Source: Dasypus novemcinctus | Taxonomy: Eukaryota; Chordata; Mammalia; Cingulata; Dasypodidae | Reading direction: 5' to 3' | Assembly: GCF_030445035.2 (NCBI RefSeq) | Contig: NW_026688628.1 | Location: 3,100,001-3,164,000, forward strand | DNA: 64,000 nt | Part shown: positions 43,099 through 55,600 of the stretch, piece by piece | Position numbering within the stretch: position 1 is the first letter of the stretch | Layout of the letters: each line of letters opens with the position of its first letter | The notes under the pieces: model-generated | Database searches by the model: none | What the model saw: only the letters and a program-made list of their open reading frames with translations | What the model was told of the DNA's origin: nothing | Translations under genes and position numbers: made by a program

Positions 43099-46000
43099 AT
43101 GGCTAACACAAATAATTCCTTGATAGTAATAACACTGAATGTCAATGGATTAAACTCACCTATCAAAAGATTCAGACTGGGACACTGGATAAGGAAATAT
43201 GACCCATCCATATGCTGTCTACAAGAGACACATCTTAGACCCAGAGACGCATGGAGATTGAAAGTGAAAGGCTGGAAAACAATCATACAAGCTAACAATA
43301 ACCAAAAAAAGGCAGGAGTAGCTATATTAATATCAGACAAAATAGACTTTAAATGTGAAACAATTGTGAGAGAGAAAGAAGGATACTACATTTTAGTCAA
43401 AGGGAAAATCTGTCAAGAAGATCGAACAATCATAAATATCTATGCCCCTAACAAGGGTGCCTCTAAATACGTCAGGCAAACGCTGGAAAAACTAAGTGAA
43501 AGAATAGATACATCTACAATTATAGTGGGGGATTTTAATACACCACTATCAACTCTGGACAGAACATCTCAAAAGAGAATCACCAAAGAAACAAAACATC
43601 TGAATAGTATATTAGAGGAGCTCGATCTAATAGACATATATAGATCGCTACACCCAAACACAGCAGGATATACATTTTTCTCAAGCGCACATGGATCATT
43701 CTCCAAGATAGATCATATGCTAGGCCACAAAGAAAGGCTGAACGAATTCAGAAAGATTGAAATCATACAAAACATTATCTCTGACCACAGTGGAGTCAAG
43801 CTGGAGATTTGCAAGGGAAAGAAGCCCAGATTTCACACCACAATTTGGAAATTAAACAACACACTCTTAGAAAAACAGTGGGTCAAAGAGGAAATCTCAA
43901 AAGAAATCAATGACTACCTTGAAACAAATGATAATGATAACACAACATACCAAAATTTATGGGATGCAGCAAAAGCAGTACTGAGAGGGAAGTTTATAGC
44001 CATAAATTCATATATCAAAAAAGAAGAAAGAGCAAAAATTGAAGAACTAACTGCACATTTGAAGGAATTAGAAAAACAACAACAAAGTAACCCAACAGGA
44101 AGAAGAAGGAAGGAAATAACAAAGATAAGAGCAGAACTAAATGAAATAGAAAATAAGAAAGCACTTGAACAGATAAACAAGACCAAGAGCTGGTTTTCTG
44201 AGAAGATTAACAAAATTGACAAACCTTTAGCAACACTAACAAAGAAAAAAAGAGAGAAGATGCAAATACACAAAATAAGAAATGAGAAAGGCGATATCAC
44301 CACTGACCCCACAGAAATAAAGACTATCATAAGAGGATATTTTGAAAAACTATATTCCAACAAAAACGACAATCTAGAGGAAATGGACAAATTCCTAGAA
44401 ACACATAAACAGCCCATATTGACAAAAGAAGAAATTGATGATCTTAACAAACCAATCACAAGCAGAGAGATAGAATCAGTTATTAAAAATCTCCCAACTA
44501 AGAAGAGCCCAGGGCCAGATGGCTTCACAGGTGAATTCTATAAAACATTCCGGAAAGAACTGACACCAATCCTGCTGAAACTATTCCAAACCATCGAAAC
44601 AGAAAGAATATTACCCAACTCCTTCTATGATGCCAACATTACCCTAGTACCAAAGCCAAACAAAGACATCACAAGAAAGGAAAATTACAGACCAATTTCT
44701 CTAATGAACCTAGACGCAAAAATACTTAACAAAATACTTGCTAATCGTATTCAACAACACATTAAACGAATTATACACCACAACCAAGTGGGATTCATCC
44801 CAGGTATGCAAGGATGGTTCAACATAAGAAAATCAATCAACGTAATACACCATATAAACAGATTGAAGGAAAAAAATCACATGATTATATCTATTGATGC
44901 AGAAAAAGCATTTGACAAAATACAGCACCCTTTCTTGATAAAAACACTCCAAATGATTGGAATACAAGGAAATTTTTTGAACATGATAAAGAGTATATAT
45001 GAAAAACCTAAAGCCAATATTGTTTACAATGGAGAAATCCTAGACTCCTTCCCTCTAAACTCAGGAACAAGACAAGGATGCCCACTGTCGCCGCTCCTAT
45101 TTAACATTGTCTTAGAAGTACTTGCTCGAGCACTGAGGCAATAACCAGAAATAAAAGGCATTCAAATTGGAAAGGAAGAAGTCAAAATTTCATTATTTGC
45201 AGATGACATGATCCTATACATAGAAAACCCTGAGAGATCTACAACGAAGATTCTAGAACTCATAAATGAGTTTAGTAAAGTCGCAGGTTATAAGATCAAT
45301 GCGCAAAAATCAGTAGCATTTCTGTACACCAATAATGAGCAAGATCAGGAGGAAATCAAGAAACAAATACCATTCACAATAGTAAATAAAAAAATCAAAT
45401 ACTTAGGAATAAATTTAACTAAAGAGGTAAAGAACTTATACACTGAGAACTATACAAGATTGTTCAAGGAAATCAAAGAAGACCTAAATAAATGGAAGAC
45501 TATTCCTTGTTCATGGATAGGAAGACTGAACATTATTAAGATGTCTATCCTACCAAAATTGATCTACACATTCAATGCAATCCCAATAAAAATCAATGCA
45601 GCCTTCTTTAAGGAACTAGAAAAACTAACTATGAAATTTATTTGGAAAGGAAAGAGACCCCGAATAGCCAAAGACATACTGAAAAAGAAAAACGAAATTG
45701 GAGGAATCACACTACCTGACTTCAAAACATACTATAAAGCTACGGTGGTGAAAACAGCATGGTATTGGCATAAGGAGAGACACATAGACCAATGGAATCG
45801 AATTGAAAGCTCTGATATAGAACCTCACATATACAACCACATAATATTCGATAAAGCCACCAAACCCTCTCAACTGGGAGAGAGTGGCCTATTCAACAAA
45901 TGGTGTCTGGAGAACTGGATAGCCATATGTAGAAGAATGAAAGAGGATTACCATCTCACACCTTATACAAAGATCAACTCAAGATGGATCAAAGACCTAA

Positions 46001-46917
46001 ATATAAGAGCCAAGACCATAAAAACCTTAGAAAGCAGTGTAGGGAAACATCTACAGGACCTTGTAATAGGTAATGGATTTATGAATATCTCACCAAAAGC
46101 ACGAGCAGCAAAAGAACTAATAGATAAATGGGACTTCCTCAAAATTAAAGCCTTCTGCACCTCAAAGGAGTTTGTCAAGAAAGTAAAAAGGGAGCCCACA
46201 CAGTGGGAGAAAATATTTGGCAATCATATATCTGATAAGAAACTTATAACTTGCATATATAAAGAACTCCTACATCTTGAAAATAAAAAGATAAACAATC
46301 CATTTTAAAAATGGGAAAAAGACTTAAACAGACACTTCTCCGAAGAAGAAATACAAATGGCAAGAAAGCACATGAAAAAATGTTCCAAATCTCTAGCTAT
46401 CAGGGAAATGCAAATCAAAACCACAATGAGATACCATCTTACACCCATAAGATTGGCAGCTATGAAAAAAACAGAAGAATACAAGTGCTGGAGAGGATGT
46501 GAAGGAAGGGGAACACTCATCCACTGCTGGTGGGAATGCAGAAGGATCCAACCATTCTGGAGGACAGTATGGCGGTTTCTCAAAAAACTAGCCATAGATT
46601 TGCCATATGACCCAGCAATACCACTGCTGGGAATATACCCAGCAGAACTGAAAACAAGAACACAAACCAATATATGTACACCAATGTTCATAGCAGCATT
46701 GTTCACTATTGCCAAAAGTTGGAATCAACCCAAATGCCCATCAACAGACGAGTGGATCAATAAAATGTGGTATATACACACAATGGAATACTACTCGGCT
46801 GTAAGAACAAACACACTACAAACACATGTGATAACATGGATGAATCTTGAGAACCTTATGTTGAGTGAAGCAACCCAGACATTGAAGGACAAATACTACA
46901 TGACCTCAATGATATGA
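43099..46917 (+). pseudogene. L1 ORF2 (endonuclease/reverse transcriptase) with two in-frame stops
   Basis: The frame spans 1272 codons plus a final stop, very close to the 1275 of human ORF2. It has no frameshift but carries two internal stop codons, at codon 682 (TAA, 45142-45144) and codon 1070 (TAA, 46306-46308). Endonuclease residues are all present: N14, E43, D145 and N147 (GDFN), and D229/H230 (SDH). Reverse transcriptase shows motif A with D600 (SIDAEKAFD), motif B ([15 protein letters not shown]) and the FADD box with D702/D703. The C-terminal Cys motif CX3CX7HX4C ('[18 protein letters not shown]') follows. The first stop falls between motif B and the FADD box, so any product from the first ATG would lack polymerase catalysis. 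Internal ATGs at 45208 and 46357 open the remaining parts. Confidence 0.95.
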
Positions 46918-49765
46918 AATAAACAAGCTGCCCTAGATAGCAAGAGACTGAACGATAGGCTTGCAGGAAATCGGAGGGTGGAGGAAGGATATGAGCCGAT
47001 GTCTGCAGGGGTGGAATTTAAGACGAGATGGTGGTAAGTATGAACACAAAGAAGAGATAAAAGGGGGGCAAGGGGTTGCCTTTGCTTGGGGCTTTGCGGG
47101 TTTGAGGGTGGCTGGGGAGGGACGGGTGGGTAACGTTGCCCAAAAGTGGGGGGAGGGAGGGGTAGCATACGAACCAGGAGAGGGTCAGGTGTTGGTGGAG
47201 AGTAAAATGCCGAGAAAATCATATCAAAATATAATAAAGAGGGTTACCTGTTTAGAATGCTCGGAGGGGAGGGTCTGATGCAGGACGGGCTCCTGGGGAA
47301 TGTCTAAATGCTCATTCTGCCAGAGTGGGTGACACCATGGGGTAGAAACCCAAGTAGTGAGAGTGGGGGTGGACCCACATCCTGGGGGGGACTAATGCCA
47401 TCCAATAGAGGGAACTGTATCCGTCGAGAGAAAGGGTGGCTCCCAGGGCATTGGGGCAGTTGAGCAAGTTAGGCCCTGAACACTATTCCATCTATCTCTG
47501 GAAGTGGCTCCTCAGGAAACGGAGGTTGGCTATCACTGAGGGCACCAAGGTGGAAGGGAAAATGGACGTTAAATGTGTGGAACCAAAGTAAATGGGGGGT
47601 AAGAGAGGAGTTTCTTGAGAGTACACAAGGATGGATATAAAACATGTAATATTACACCATAACATATAGGAGATGACAGACTGATAATGTAAACCATAAT
47701 GTAAAACATAGGATAACTAAAAATGTAAAGAACTGTGTATCCTAAAGTATGCACCATAATGTAAACACAGATGTCACCTTGTTAGAAAGCTAATGTCTCA
47801 GACTCTGTACATCACTTTAAGTAAATATGATATGAATAGGGCGTAAGAGTATCACTGTGGAAGGGAAAAGGTTTTCTGGTGGATGTGTGGGAGTGCTGTA
47901 TATTATATATATACATTGCTGTGGTCTAGGACTCCTGTGAAGAAAAGCTGAATAATTAGGGGGGGGGGGGGAAGAAAAAAAAAAAAAAAAAGAAAAAAAG
48001 AAAAAAATAGGATGTGGAATTTTTTCAAGTCAACATTCTTTATCTAAGTTCTTTATCTAACTTTATCCAAGTTCTTTATCTATCCTTTAAACTCATCGCT
48101 ATATGCCATTCCCTAGTAAGGGACCATGACATTATATTGGGCTTCAAATTTCGGGGAGTTCTGGATCACAGAGTGTTTCAACAATGGCAATGGAGGGATA
48201 CTGGTATGGGATACCAATGACAGGTGATATATGACTGACAGGGAGCTGTACAGAACATATGTCCAGGGTGCATGGTAATGTTTGGATATACTCATAGTGG
48301 CAACAATTAAAAACCACAGTAGGGGGGGTACTGGGTTCCTGGCCAGTGGTGCTCTGTCGTGGTCCCTAGGGGAGCAGCGACAGTCTCCCAGGTACAGTGG
48401 TGGGGACCGGGAGGGAGTGAGGGTTCAACAGTGAGCCCCTGATACTAATGACTATGCTTGTGAGCTGATAAACCCAAAATAATAACAAGGCCTAGAGCAA
48501 CTTTGTGCCTGGGAATTTCCTTCTGTCAGCCTTCATGTTACTCAAATGTGGCCAGTCTCGAAGCCAAACTCAGCATGTAAATGCAATGCCTTCCCCCCAG
48601 CGTGGGACATGACACCCGGGGATGAGCCTCCCTGGCAACGAGGGACCACTATCAACTACCAACTGATGATGCAACTGGAAAATGACCTTATACGGAAGGT
48701 TCAATGCGGATCAGCAGAATATCCATGTCTACATAAAATACCATGACTTTAAAATGCTGTTTGACCTAAAGTAAGGGGGAAATGGAAAGGAGAAATGAGT
48801 TTATATGGCTACGAGTCTCTAAAAAAGAGTCTGGAGGCTGGCAGAAGGTTTGCCCTCATGCACAACTGAGCAGAGTCTGAGAGACAGATAAAGCAGATAC
48901 AACCCCCAGATATTGGTTCCTTTGAGGGCTAAAGAGACCCATGGGAGTTATGGTCATGGCCGATGGGGTTAACTACCAGGTCAGATGGCCCCTCTTTGGA
49001 AATGGTGTTTATGTGTGATGAGTCTGGACTCAGATGGGATCTCCCTTCATAAGACTTTCATGCTAATGTGCTGGAGGTGCAGTTAATGTTGGGGTTTAAG
49101 ATATATTTAGGGGATTTGAATCTCTGGACTGACAATGTGATAGCCAGATCCTGAGCCTCAACAGACTCCAGCACCTACAATCTGATTTATTGGACTTACC
49201 ACACTCAGCTAAGATGGAGGTGAAGAAGGACAACCACCACACCATGGAGCCTAGAGTGATTACAACTGAAAATGGGAGGATTGCATCCAGCATCCAGGTG
49301 GAATCTGAGCCTCCTCTTGACATAAAGGTGCAATGGACACAACCAATCCAGTGTCCACATAGAAGAGGTGGCATTGGATTGGGAAAAGTGGACATAATGG
49401 ACAAAGGGTATGGGGAAAGGCAGGAAGAGATGAGAGGTGGAGGCGTCTTCGGGACATGGAGCTGCCCTGGATGGTGCTTCAGAGGTAATCACCAGACATT
49501 GTAAATCCTCACAGGGCCTACATGATGGAATAGAGGAGAGTATGGGCCATGATGTGAACCAATGTATATGAGGTGCAGAGGTGCCCAAAGATGTACTTAC
49601 CAAATCCAATGGATGTGTCAGGATGATGGGAATGAGTGTTGTTGGGGAGGGGGAGAGGGGGGGTGGGGGGGTGGGGTTGAATGGGACCTCACATATATAT
49701 TTTTAATGTAATATTATTACAAAGTCAATAAAAAATAAAAAAATTAAAAAAAAAATAAAATAAAA
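46918..49765 (+). other. L1 3' UTR, unusually long (about 2.8 kb)
   Basis: This non-coding tail has G-rich patches at 47060-47165, a G13 run followed by an A-rich tract at 47959-48007, and a long unique-looking stretch. A strong G-quadruplex-type tract lies at 49644-49678, AATAAA at 49727-49732 and an A-rich tail after it. Human L1 3' UTRs are only a few hundred bases. Related sequence occurs in reverse at 32085-33735 and 59955-60350, so the distal 1.7 kb belongs to the family. Frames here (105, 104, 134 and 102 aa) are not genes. Confidence 0.85.
49644..49678 (+). other. G-quadruplex-prone tract near the L1 3' end
   Basis: Runs of four to seven G separated by one to three bases just upstream of the polyadenylation signal. 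Many mammalian L1 3' UTRs carry a comparable polypurine G-rich tract. Confidence 0.8.
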
Positions 49766-49783
49766 TAAATCTTATTTGGAGAG
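49766..49783. repeat. L1 target-site duplication, right copy
   Basis: Exact match to 40229-40246. It directly follows the A-rich tail. Confidence 0.97.
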
Positions 49784-50554
49784 AATGACAAAAAAAAATT
49801 GTAAAGAACAATAAAACTTCATAATGGCAATGGTATAAGGGCTGATGAGGGATAATTGATTTTTTTTTCTTACATCTCTAAAGTGAAATTTATAGTACAA
49901 ATAAATGTGAAATTCATTTGAGAAGAAACTTTCTTTGCAAATGGAATAAAATAAGGACATCATGAAGAAGATGCATGAACTGACATAAAAGATAAATGAA
50001 AAGTTAAAGGCAAAATCCATGGAAAAATGTGAGAAATATATATAGTTAAAATGAATAATAAGAAAGTCAGTAGCCTCAATAATAGTCAATGCTAAGTTAC
50101 AATTGAAGTTTATGTACCACAGAATTTATTCTTTATTTACATTCTATCATATGTGTGTGTATGTGAATGCCCTTCTTACTTGACCTAGAGCACTGCATTG
50201 TTTCTTCTTTCCAAATTCCATATATATAAATGCAACCAAGTACTAAACTCATATACTATTCTACTGTTCTTTGACCATTCTTAACCAGTAGCACTAACAC
50301 CAACACATATAATAACTACTACATCTACTACCACAAGAGTCCTATTACCATTGGGACATCATAATTTTTAATATTTATATAGTTCTTAAGATATCATATG
50401 TACAGTAATCCATTCCAACTATTATTTAAGATTGTAAATTATATAAATATGTAATTGGAGCATAGTAATCTCCAATTTACAGTATCAAACTGTGGACTGT
50501 AAACCTTAGTAGGACTGAAATTTCCCATAGTTGGAATGATTCTCAGATGTTGCA
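49784..50554. other. Non-coding flank between L1 and the olfactory receptor pseudogene
   Basis: AT-rich. No gene or repeat is named. It is the right half of the L1 target locus. Confidence 0.4.
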
Positions 50555-51490
50555 TTACTTGGATCTCATCCTCTTAAGGAATTCCTGGCACTTGAACAAG
50601 GTAACCTTCAGTGCATCTTTCATGGATTCATTCCGTAGACTGAAGATGAAAAGATTCAGGAGAGGTGTAATGACACTGGAGAGGATAAAGAGGATCTTGT
50701 TGAGGTGGAGGCTGCTCTCCTGTGAGGGACAGACATAAACAAAGATGGAGATCCCATAGCCCATGGAGAACACAGTGAAGTGAGAGGCACAAGTGGCAAA
50801 GGCTTTGCATTGTCCTTGTCCTGAGGGTATCTTCAGAATGGTAGAGATGATATAAACATAGGAGACCACTGTGAGTGAGAAGGAGCTGATGAGCCGGACA
50901 AAGGAGCTGAGGAAATCCAATAGGTCAATGGCATGTATGTCAGCACAGGCCAAGTGGAAAAGGGGAGCACTGTCACAGAAAAAATGATCAATTTCATTGG
51001 GCCCACAATATGGCAGTGTTGCTTTAAGAATAGTGGATGGGAAAATTAGGGAAAAAACACCAACCCAGGAGAGGATGACAAGATGGACACAGAGTAAACT
51101 GGTAATAATTGTAGGGTACTGAAGGGAACTGCAGATGGCTACATAGCGGTCATAGGACGTGAGAGCAAAAAGGATAAACTCAGTGCATCCAGAGAGGAAG
51201 TAGAAATAGGACTGAGTGATGCATTCACTAAATGAGATTCTATTCCTTTCTGACAGGAATCCTGCCAGCATCTTGGGAACAGCACAGGTTGTGGTTAATA
51301 TTTCACTGAAATGGAGGTGCTGAGAAAGAAATATATGGGTGAGCGGGGCCTGTAATTGATAAAGATTAGTGTAATGATGAGGTGTTTCCAAGGACAGTCA
51401 CCAGAAAAGTCAGTAAAAATTCAAGAGTAAGATGCTCCTTAATGCTCCAGTGGTAGGTATCCAATAAGAATGACCTCTGTCACCCTGGTC
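50555..51490 (-). pseudogene. Olfactory receptor pseudogene (class II, family 6-like)
   Basis: A 278-codon open stretch (50555-51391) encodes TM2 through the C-terminus of an odorant GPCR. Motifs: 'SYDRYVAIC' at the end of TM3 (79-87), an extracellular-loop Cys (57) with Cys 129/139/149 in loop 2, 'VVSYVYIISTILKI' in TM5, 'KAFATCASHFTVF' in TM6 (196-208) and 'PLLNLFIFSLRN' in TM7 (243-254). The first codon at 51391 is TTG, not ATG. Upstream pieces are in other frames: 'VTVLGNT' (TM1 GN motif, about 51382-51402) and 'RVTEVILIGYLP' (N-terminal TEFILLG-type motif, about 51451-51486). Stop codons lie between them, so at least two frame disruptions exist. The usual NPxxY-type Pro of TM7 is replaced (LNLFIF). 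Typical family length is about 310 residues. Single-exon coding is the norm for these genes. Confidence 0.9.
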
Positions 51491-52940
51491 TAATTCCCTC
51501 TCTCTGCTTGGTAGGGAATTTCTTCTCTTAAGAGAATCAAGAAAGAGAAAGAAGCATGATTCATCATTAATTAAAACAGCAATTTCTAAGATAAAGGGAG
51601 TTGGGCAGTTTGATTCATTCTATTTTGAACAAGAAGTTACATGATTAAAAAATATGGTTATGTTTAATTTTCTTATAACTTCCAGATAAGAATATATGAA
51701 AATCAATGTTCTTAATAATGATATGTAAAAATCAATTTACCTGACAGTTTTTAAAATCCTCACATCCTTATTTTTATCCCAAACATAAAAAGCCAGTAAA
51801 TAAAATATACTTATTTTCATATACACACACTGATATACAGATATACAGATATATATATGCAAGATTTTTGGTTAAGTTAGAATGAAAGCAATAAATATAT
51901 TTTTATTAATTATTTAATTTGTAGTTGATGAATACTTTCAAATGAACTGTCTTGCATTAAATATTTCAGATATTCATTAAAACAAGGCCTCGATTAAATC
52001 TTCAAGGCAAAGACTAATTGTGTTCTGCCACTATACATCCATATTTAACTATTTAGAGTGAACACTACACTGAAAAAAATGTTGGTTGCTGGAAGGCAGA
52101 AATCAAATTAATTCACTTTTCATCATTTAGGTACTAAAGTGTACTCCTATATAGAATTTAATCTTCACTAATGTTTTCTTTAACTTTATTGTAGTCAATG
52201 GAGTTTAATCTATTATGGTAGAACCTGTAAAAGACAACATAGTAAATACCTAAATGGAACAGATATGAAGTGTATTAAACTCTAAATAATTAAAGACTTT
52301 CTGGAACAAATTCTAGAACAACTTGCTAGCATTTTATTGATGCTTTGGAATGTCTGCATAAATGTGCGTAGGTGTATTAAGCATTAATTTCTAGCTTTAG
52401 CCAGAAATGTCTGTGATGACACTTCTCTACATACAAGTTAATGTGAGAATGTTTTCATTTTATGTAATTAAAATAATTTGGTAGAGTACACAGAGAAAAC
52501 TCTAAATTTGAAGGTGACAACAATAGATCTGTCATTTTAAATGAAAAATTTAAAAATAGAATGTGATTTTAATAGGCAGGAAAACATCAAAAGAGACCTC
52601 AAACCAAAGACAATAGGGAAAATCCATAAGAAAGTTTCTGAAAAAATAAAGGAAACAAAAGTGAGAACAAATAATTTCCAGAATAATGAATCACACAATT
52701 AAAAGTGAATATATCAATGCTATTTGAAAAAGCAATAACAGCTAATTATAACTTTCAGAATGAAATATAAACAAAATTTTATTGTATGCAATTTGTATGA
52801 CGCATATGTAAATGTAATGTATCAAAAATTTAAAAAGCATTGTTGTATATGTATCACTGGACTTTAAAAAATACATAAGAAAAAAGTAGATGTTGCAATA
52901 TGAATAATAGACACATTAGAAACTGAGGCAAAAAAGAAGA
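51491..52940. other. No gene seen
   Basis: AT-rich with a small (ATACAG)n/(AT)n patch around 51825-51860. No RNA gene or named repeat. Confidence 0.4.
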
Positions 52941-52944
52941 CAAA

Positions 52945-53063
52945 AAGGTTAAATGTATATTATGGTATAATAAATTCCAGAAGGCAGAGATGAAGTGTAT
53001 ATTATTCAATAATAAATTTCAGAAGACAAAGTGGTTAAGCATATATTATTGAATAATAAATTT
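52945..53063. repeat. Short degenerate tandem repeat, about 2-3 units
   Basis: 'GTATATTATGGTATAATAAATTCCAGAAGGC', 'GTATATTATTCAATAATAAATTTCAGAAGAC' and 'CATATATTATTGAATAATAAATTTTC' follow each other at roughly 45-50 bp spacing. (Shown as separate short quotations only to mark the shared core TATATTATNNNATAATAAATT.). Confidence 0.55.
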
Positions 53064-53989
53064 TCAATAAACATGCAGATCTGTGGGTTTATGAAGTAAA
53101 TGGGATTATATCATGCTTGTCAAGGAAGGTAGTAAATGCAGTTCCTAGTCCATCTTCCCTTATTAGAATTGTCGCAATATTATTTTGGTTATGCTTTCAC
53201 AGAAGAAGATTTCTCATAATATAACAGTTCTTCAATTCTTTGTTGATTTCCAAATATTGTACATTCAGTCCTCTTATACAATTTTATAGTATTATACAAT
53301 TATTCCTATTCCACATTACGTCTCTATATATTATACCAATGATTCCACTGAACTTCAGAATTTCCCTCAATTATGTCAGCATCTCCATTTCTCATAAGAA
53401 GTTTTCTCATGTTATACTAGAGCCCACATTCCTCATTTTTAATACCCTGGATAGGACCTTAAGTTATGTGGCCACCAACATGTAAGTCAACATGTAAATT
53501 TCCAATGTTCTAAATAGACTGCATGAATTGAACATTTTTTAATAATTGAGAAGATAGGTATTTAAGTAGGGATGTGCTTTTCTTACATGGTCACTGATGT
53601 ATAGTTCCCTGCCTTAATTTTATATAATGTTATTATAAGTAGATGTCTAAACATTAGACATTCTTTCAAATCACTAAAAATATAGTAAAGTTCACAAGCA
53701 CCATATACATTTAACCAATTTTACCCCATTATTAATATTTGTACTCTTATGGGATTTTGCTCATTAAAAGTTTGAGTCCCAGGAATGAATCCCTGGAAAT
53801 TTCCCAGAGTTTGCAGATGCACAATCGGAAATTTTTTCTTACTTCAGACTCATATTTAAACTGATCACTTGTTGCTCATTGAGATAATAGTCTTCACCTT
53901 GTATAGAAAACTCAATAGCCAGGGACTACCAAGCATAAGTACATAAAATACACGTACACACAGGCAAAGACACGTGTTGTCACATTTCA
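53064..53989. other. No gene seen
   Basis: AT-rich. An 81-aa plus frame (53240-53485) has no domain. Text such as 'GAATGAATCCCTGGAAATTT' is not assignable. Confidence 0.35.
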
Positions 53990-54660
53990 GTAATAATACA
54001 GCTAACATATTTTAAGTGATGCGATACTGCAGATGGAACAATTAAGTTCAGTGGCTGTGGCTGAGGTCCCCAAGATCACACTCTGGTTTTTTATGTATTG
54101 CTAAAAGGACTCATGGAGCTCAGAAAAGCTTTTATATGCATGGTTTATTAAATGAAGGATAAAACTCGAGATTAGTAATGGCAAAGGTGCATGGAATGAA
54201 GTCCAGAAGAAAGAAGGTGCAAGTTGTCAGTTTTCCTCTCTCAGTGAAGTTGCATGGATGAAGTTAATTCATCCAGCAATGATGTTGGATATCAACACAT
54301 TAAAGTGGGACCAATCAGGGAAGCGCACATGAAACTTGGTGTCCAATAATTTCACTGGGAATTAGTCAGATAGCCATGCAGCACCAATATGACTTACCTC
54401 AGATATTCATACTCCACTTCCCACAACCCCAAGGTCAAACTGATATGGTGTGAGCAAAGGCCTCAGGAATAGAAAAACAAGTATTCACAACAATAATTTT
54501 GCTGTTATAAACTATATTGAGTGGCCCAAGTTCTCAGGTATACAAACCACTCTTATTGTACAGGCTATGCCAATGGCTCAGAGGATTCTCCCTTTAGCCT
54601 TTGAACAGTCAGTTCTAAAGATCTTTGGAATGTGCAGAGCTTAGTTAACTCATTACTGCA
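53990..54660 (-). repeat. ERVL-type LTR (MLT2-like), minus strand
   Basis: 'GGTCCCCAAGATCACACTCT', 'GCTAAAAGGACTCATGGAGC', 'GGCAAAGGTGCATGGAATGA', 'AGTCCAGAAGAAAG' and 'CCAGCAATGATGTTGGATAT' follow the order seen in ancient mammalian ERVL LTRs. A diverged relative is at 28080-28610. Confidence 0.55.
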
Positions 54661-55100
54661 CAGTCTAGCCCCTGGCCCTTGGCCTAGGTTTTCTTAGAGA
54701 AAAATTATATTTTTTCTGAACATCTGCATTTAGTATGCCATATACATAGCATATACAGAAACAGTATCAATTTGAATAAGCTTAACAACATTTGGAGGAT
54801 TCAGGGTGGGGTAGGGATCCATTTAAAGAAACAACTAATCCATCATATAAAACCAATACAGACATACATTTTCATATTCTTGTATTAATTTGATTACTCA
54901 TTTTTCTCTTTGACCCACAACTATTTGTATCTTGTAATAAACCATGGAAAACTATTTATTATAGAAATTAGGTAATTATTAGGTAAACCCAGTCCTTTCT
55001 TAAGCAAGACAATTTTTATCAGTATTAATTCTGAGAAAATTTTAACTCATTCTCCCAGTTCATTTAATCATCAGCATCTGTGTTATCATATGATATTTTT
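54661..55100. other. No feature recognised
   Basis: AT-rich gap between an LTR and an L1 terminus. Confidence 0.35.
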
Positions 55101-55600
55101 TGCACAACATTTTTTCATTAGAGAAGTTGTATGTTTACAGAAAAATCATGCATAAAATACAGGATTCTTAAATACCACACCATTATTAACGTGCTGAGTT
55201 GGTGTGGAAAATTTATTACAATTGATGATAGCATACTTTTAGAATTGTACTATTAACTATAGCCCATGGTTTAACCCAGAGTTCACTGTTTGTGTAGTGT
55301 AGTTCCATATATTATTTAAAACATTTTTTATTCTGTTACCATTATATGCAATGTAATGTTTCCAATTTTAATGACATATATATTTATATTTCAGTACTGT
55401 TAATAACATTCTCAATGTTGTGTTACCCTCACCCCATTCATAACCAAAGCATTACCATAATTCCAAATATGAATCCTTTACATTTTAGCCTTACTTCCTA
55501 TTCCTTATTCCCATTTCATCTCCTATTAATTCAGATTCTTATTTACATATGGTATGTGAATCTTACAAACCTGTCAGTGTGACACTGTAATTCAGTATGG
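55101..55600 (-). repeat. L1 3' UTR fragment, reverse orientation
   Basis: 'CATTAGAGAAGTTGTATGTT', 'CATAAAATACAGGATTCTTA' and 'TACTATTAACTATAGCCCAT' parallel 30858-31080 and 21880-22140. Frame 55346-55582 is not supported. Confidence 0.65.

Larger units (their letters stand above)
40247..49765 (+). mobile_element. Full-length LINE-1, plus strand
   Basis: This 9.5-kb non-LTR retrotransposon runs from a 5' GGGGCAAGATGGCGGCTG to a 3' AATAAA and A-rich tail, flanked by an exact 18-bp target duplication. It contains a GC-rich promoter with tandem units, ORF1, a 73-bp spacer, ORF2 and a long 3' UTR. The exact target duplication, the open ORF1 and the frameshift-free ORF2 point to a recent insertion. 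It cannot be autonomous as it stands because ORF2 carries two premature stops. It is roughly 50% longer than a human L1, owing to both UTRs. Confidence 0.96.

Noticed and set aside
43914..44528. 204-aa minus-strand hydrophobic frame
   Set aside because: It is the antisense shadow of L1 ORF2. Lys- and Glu-rich coding reads as Phe/Leu/Ser in reverse.
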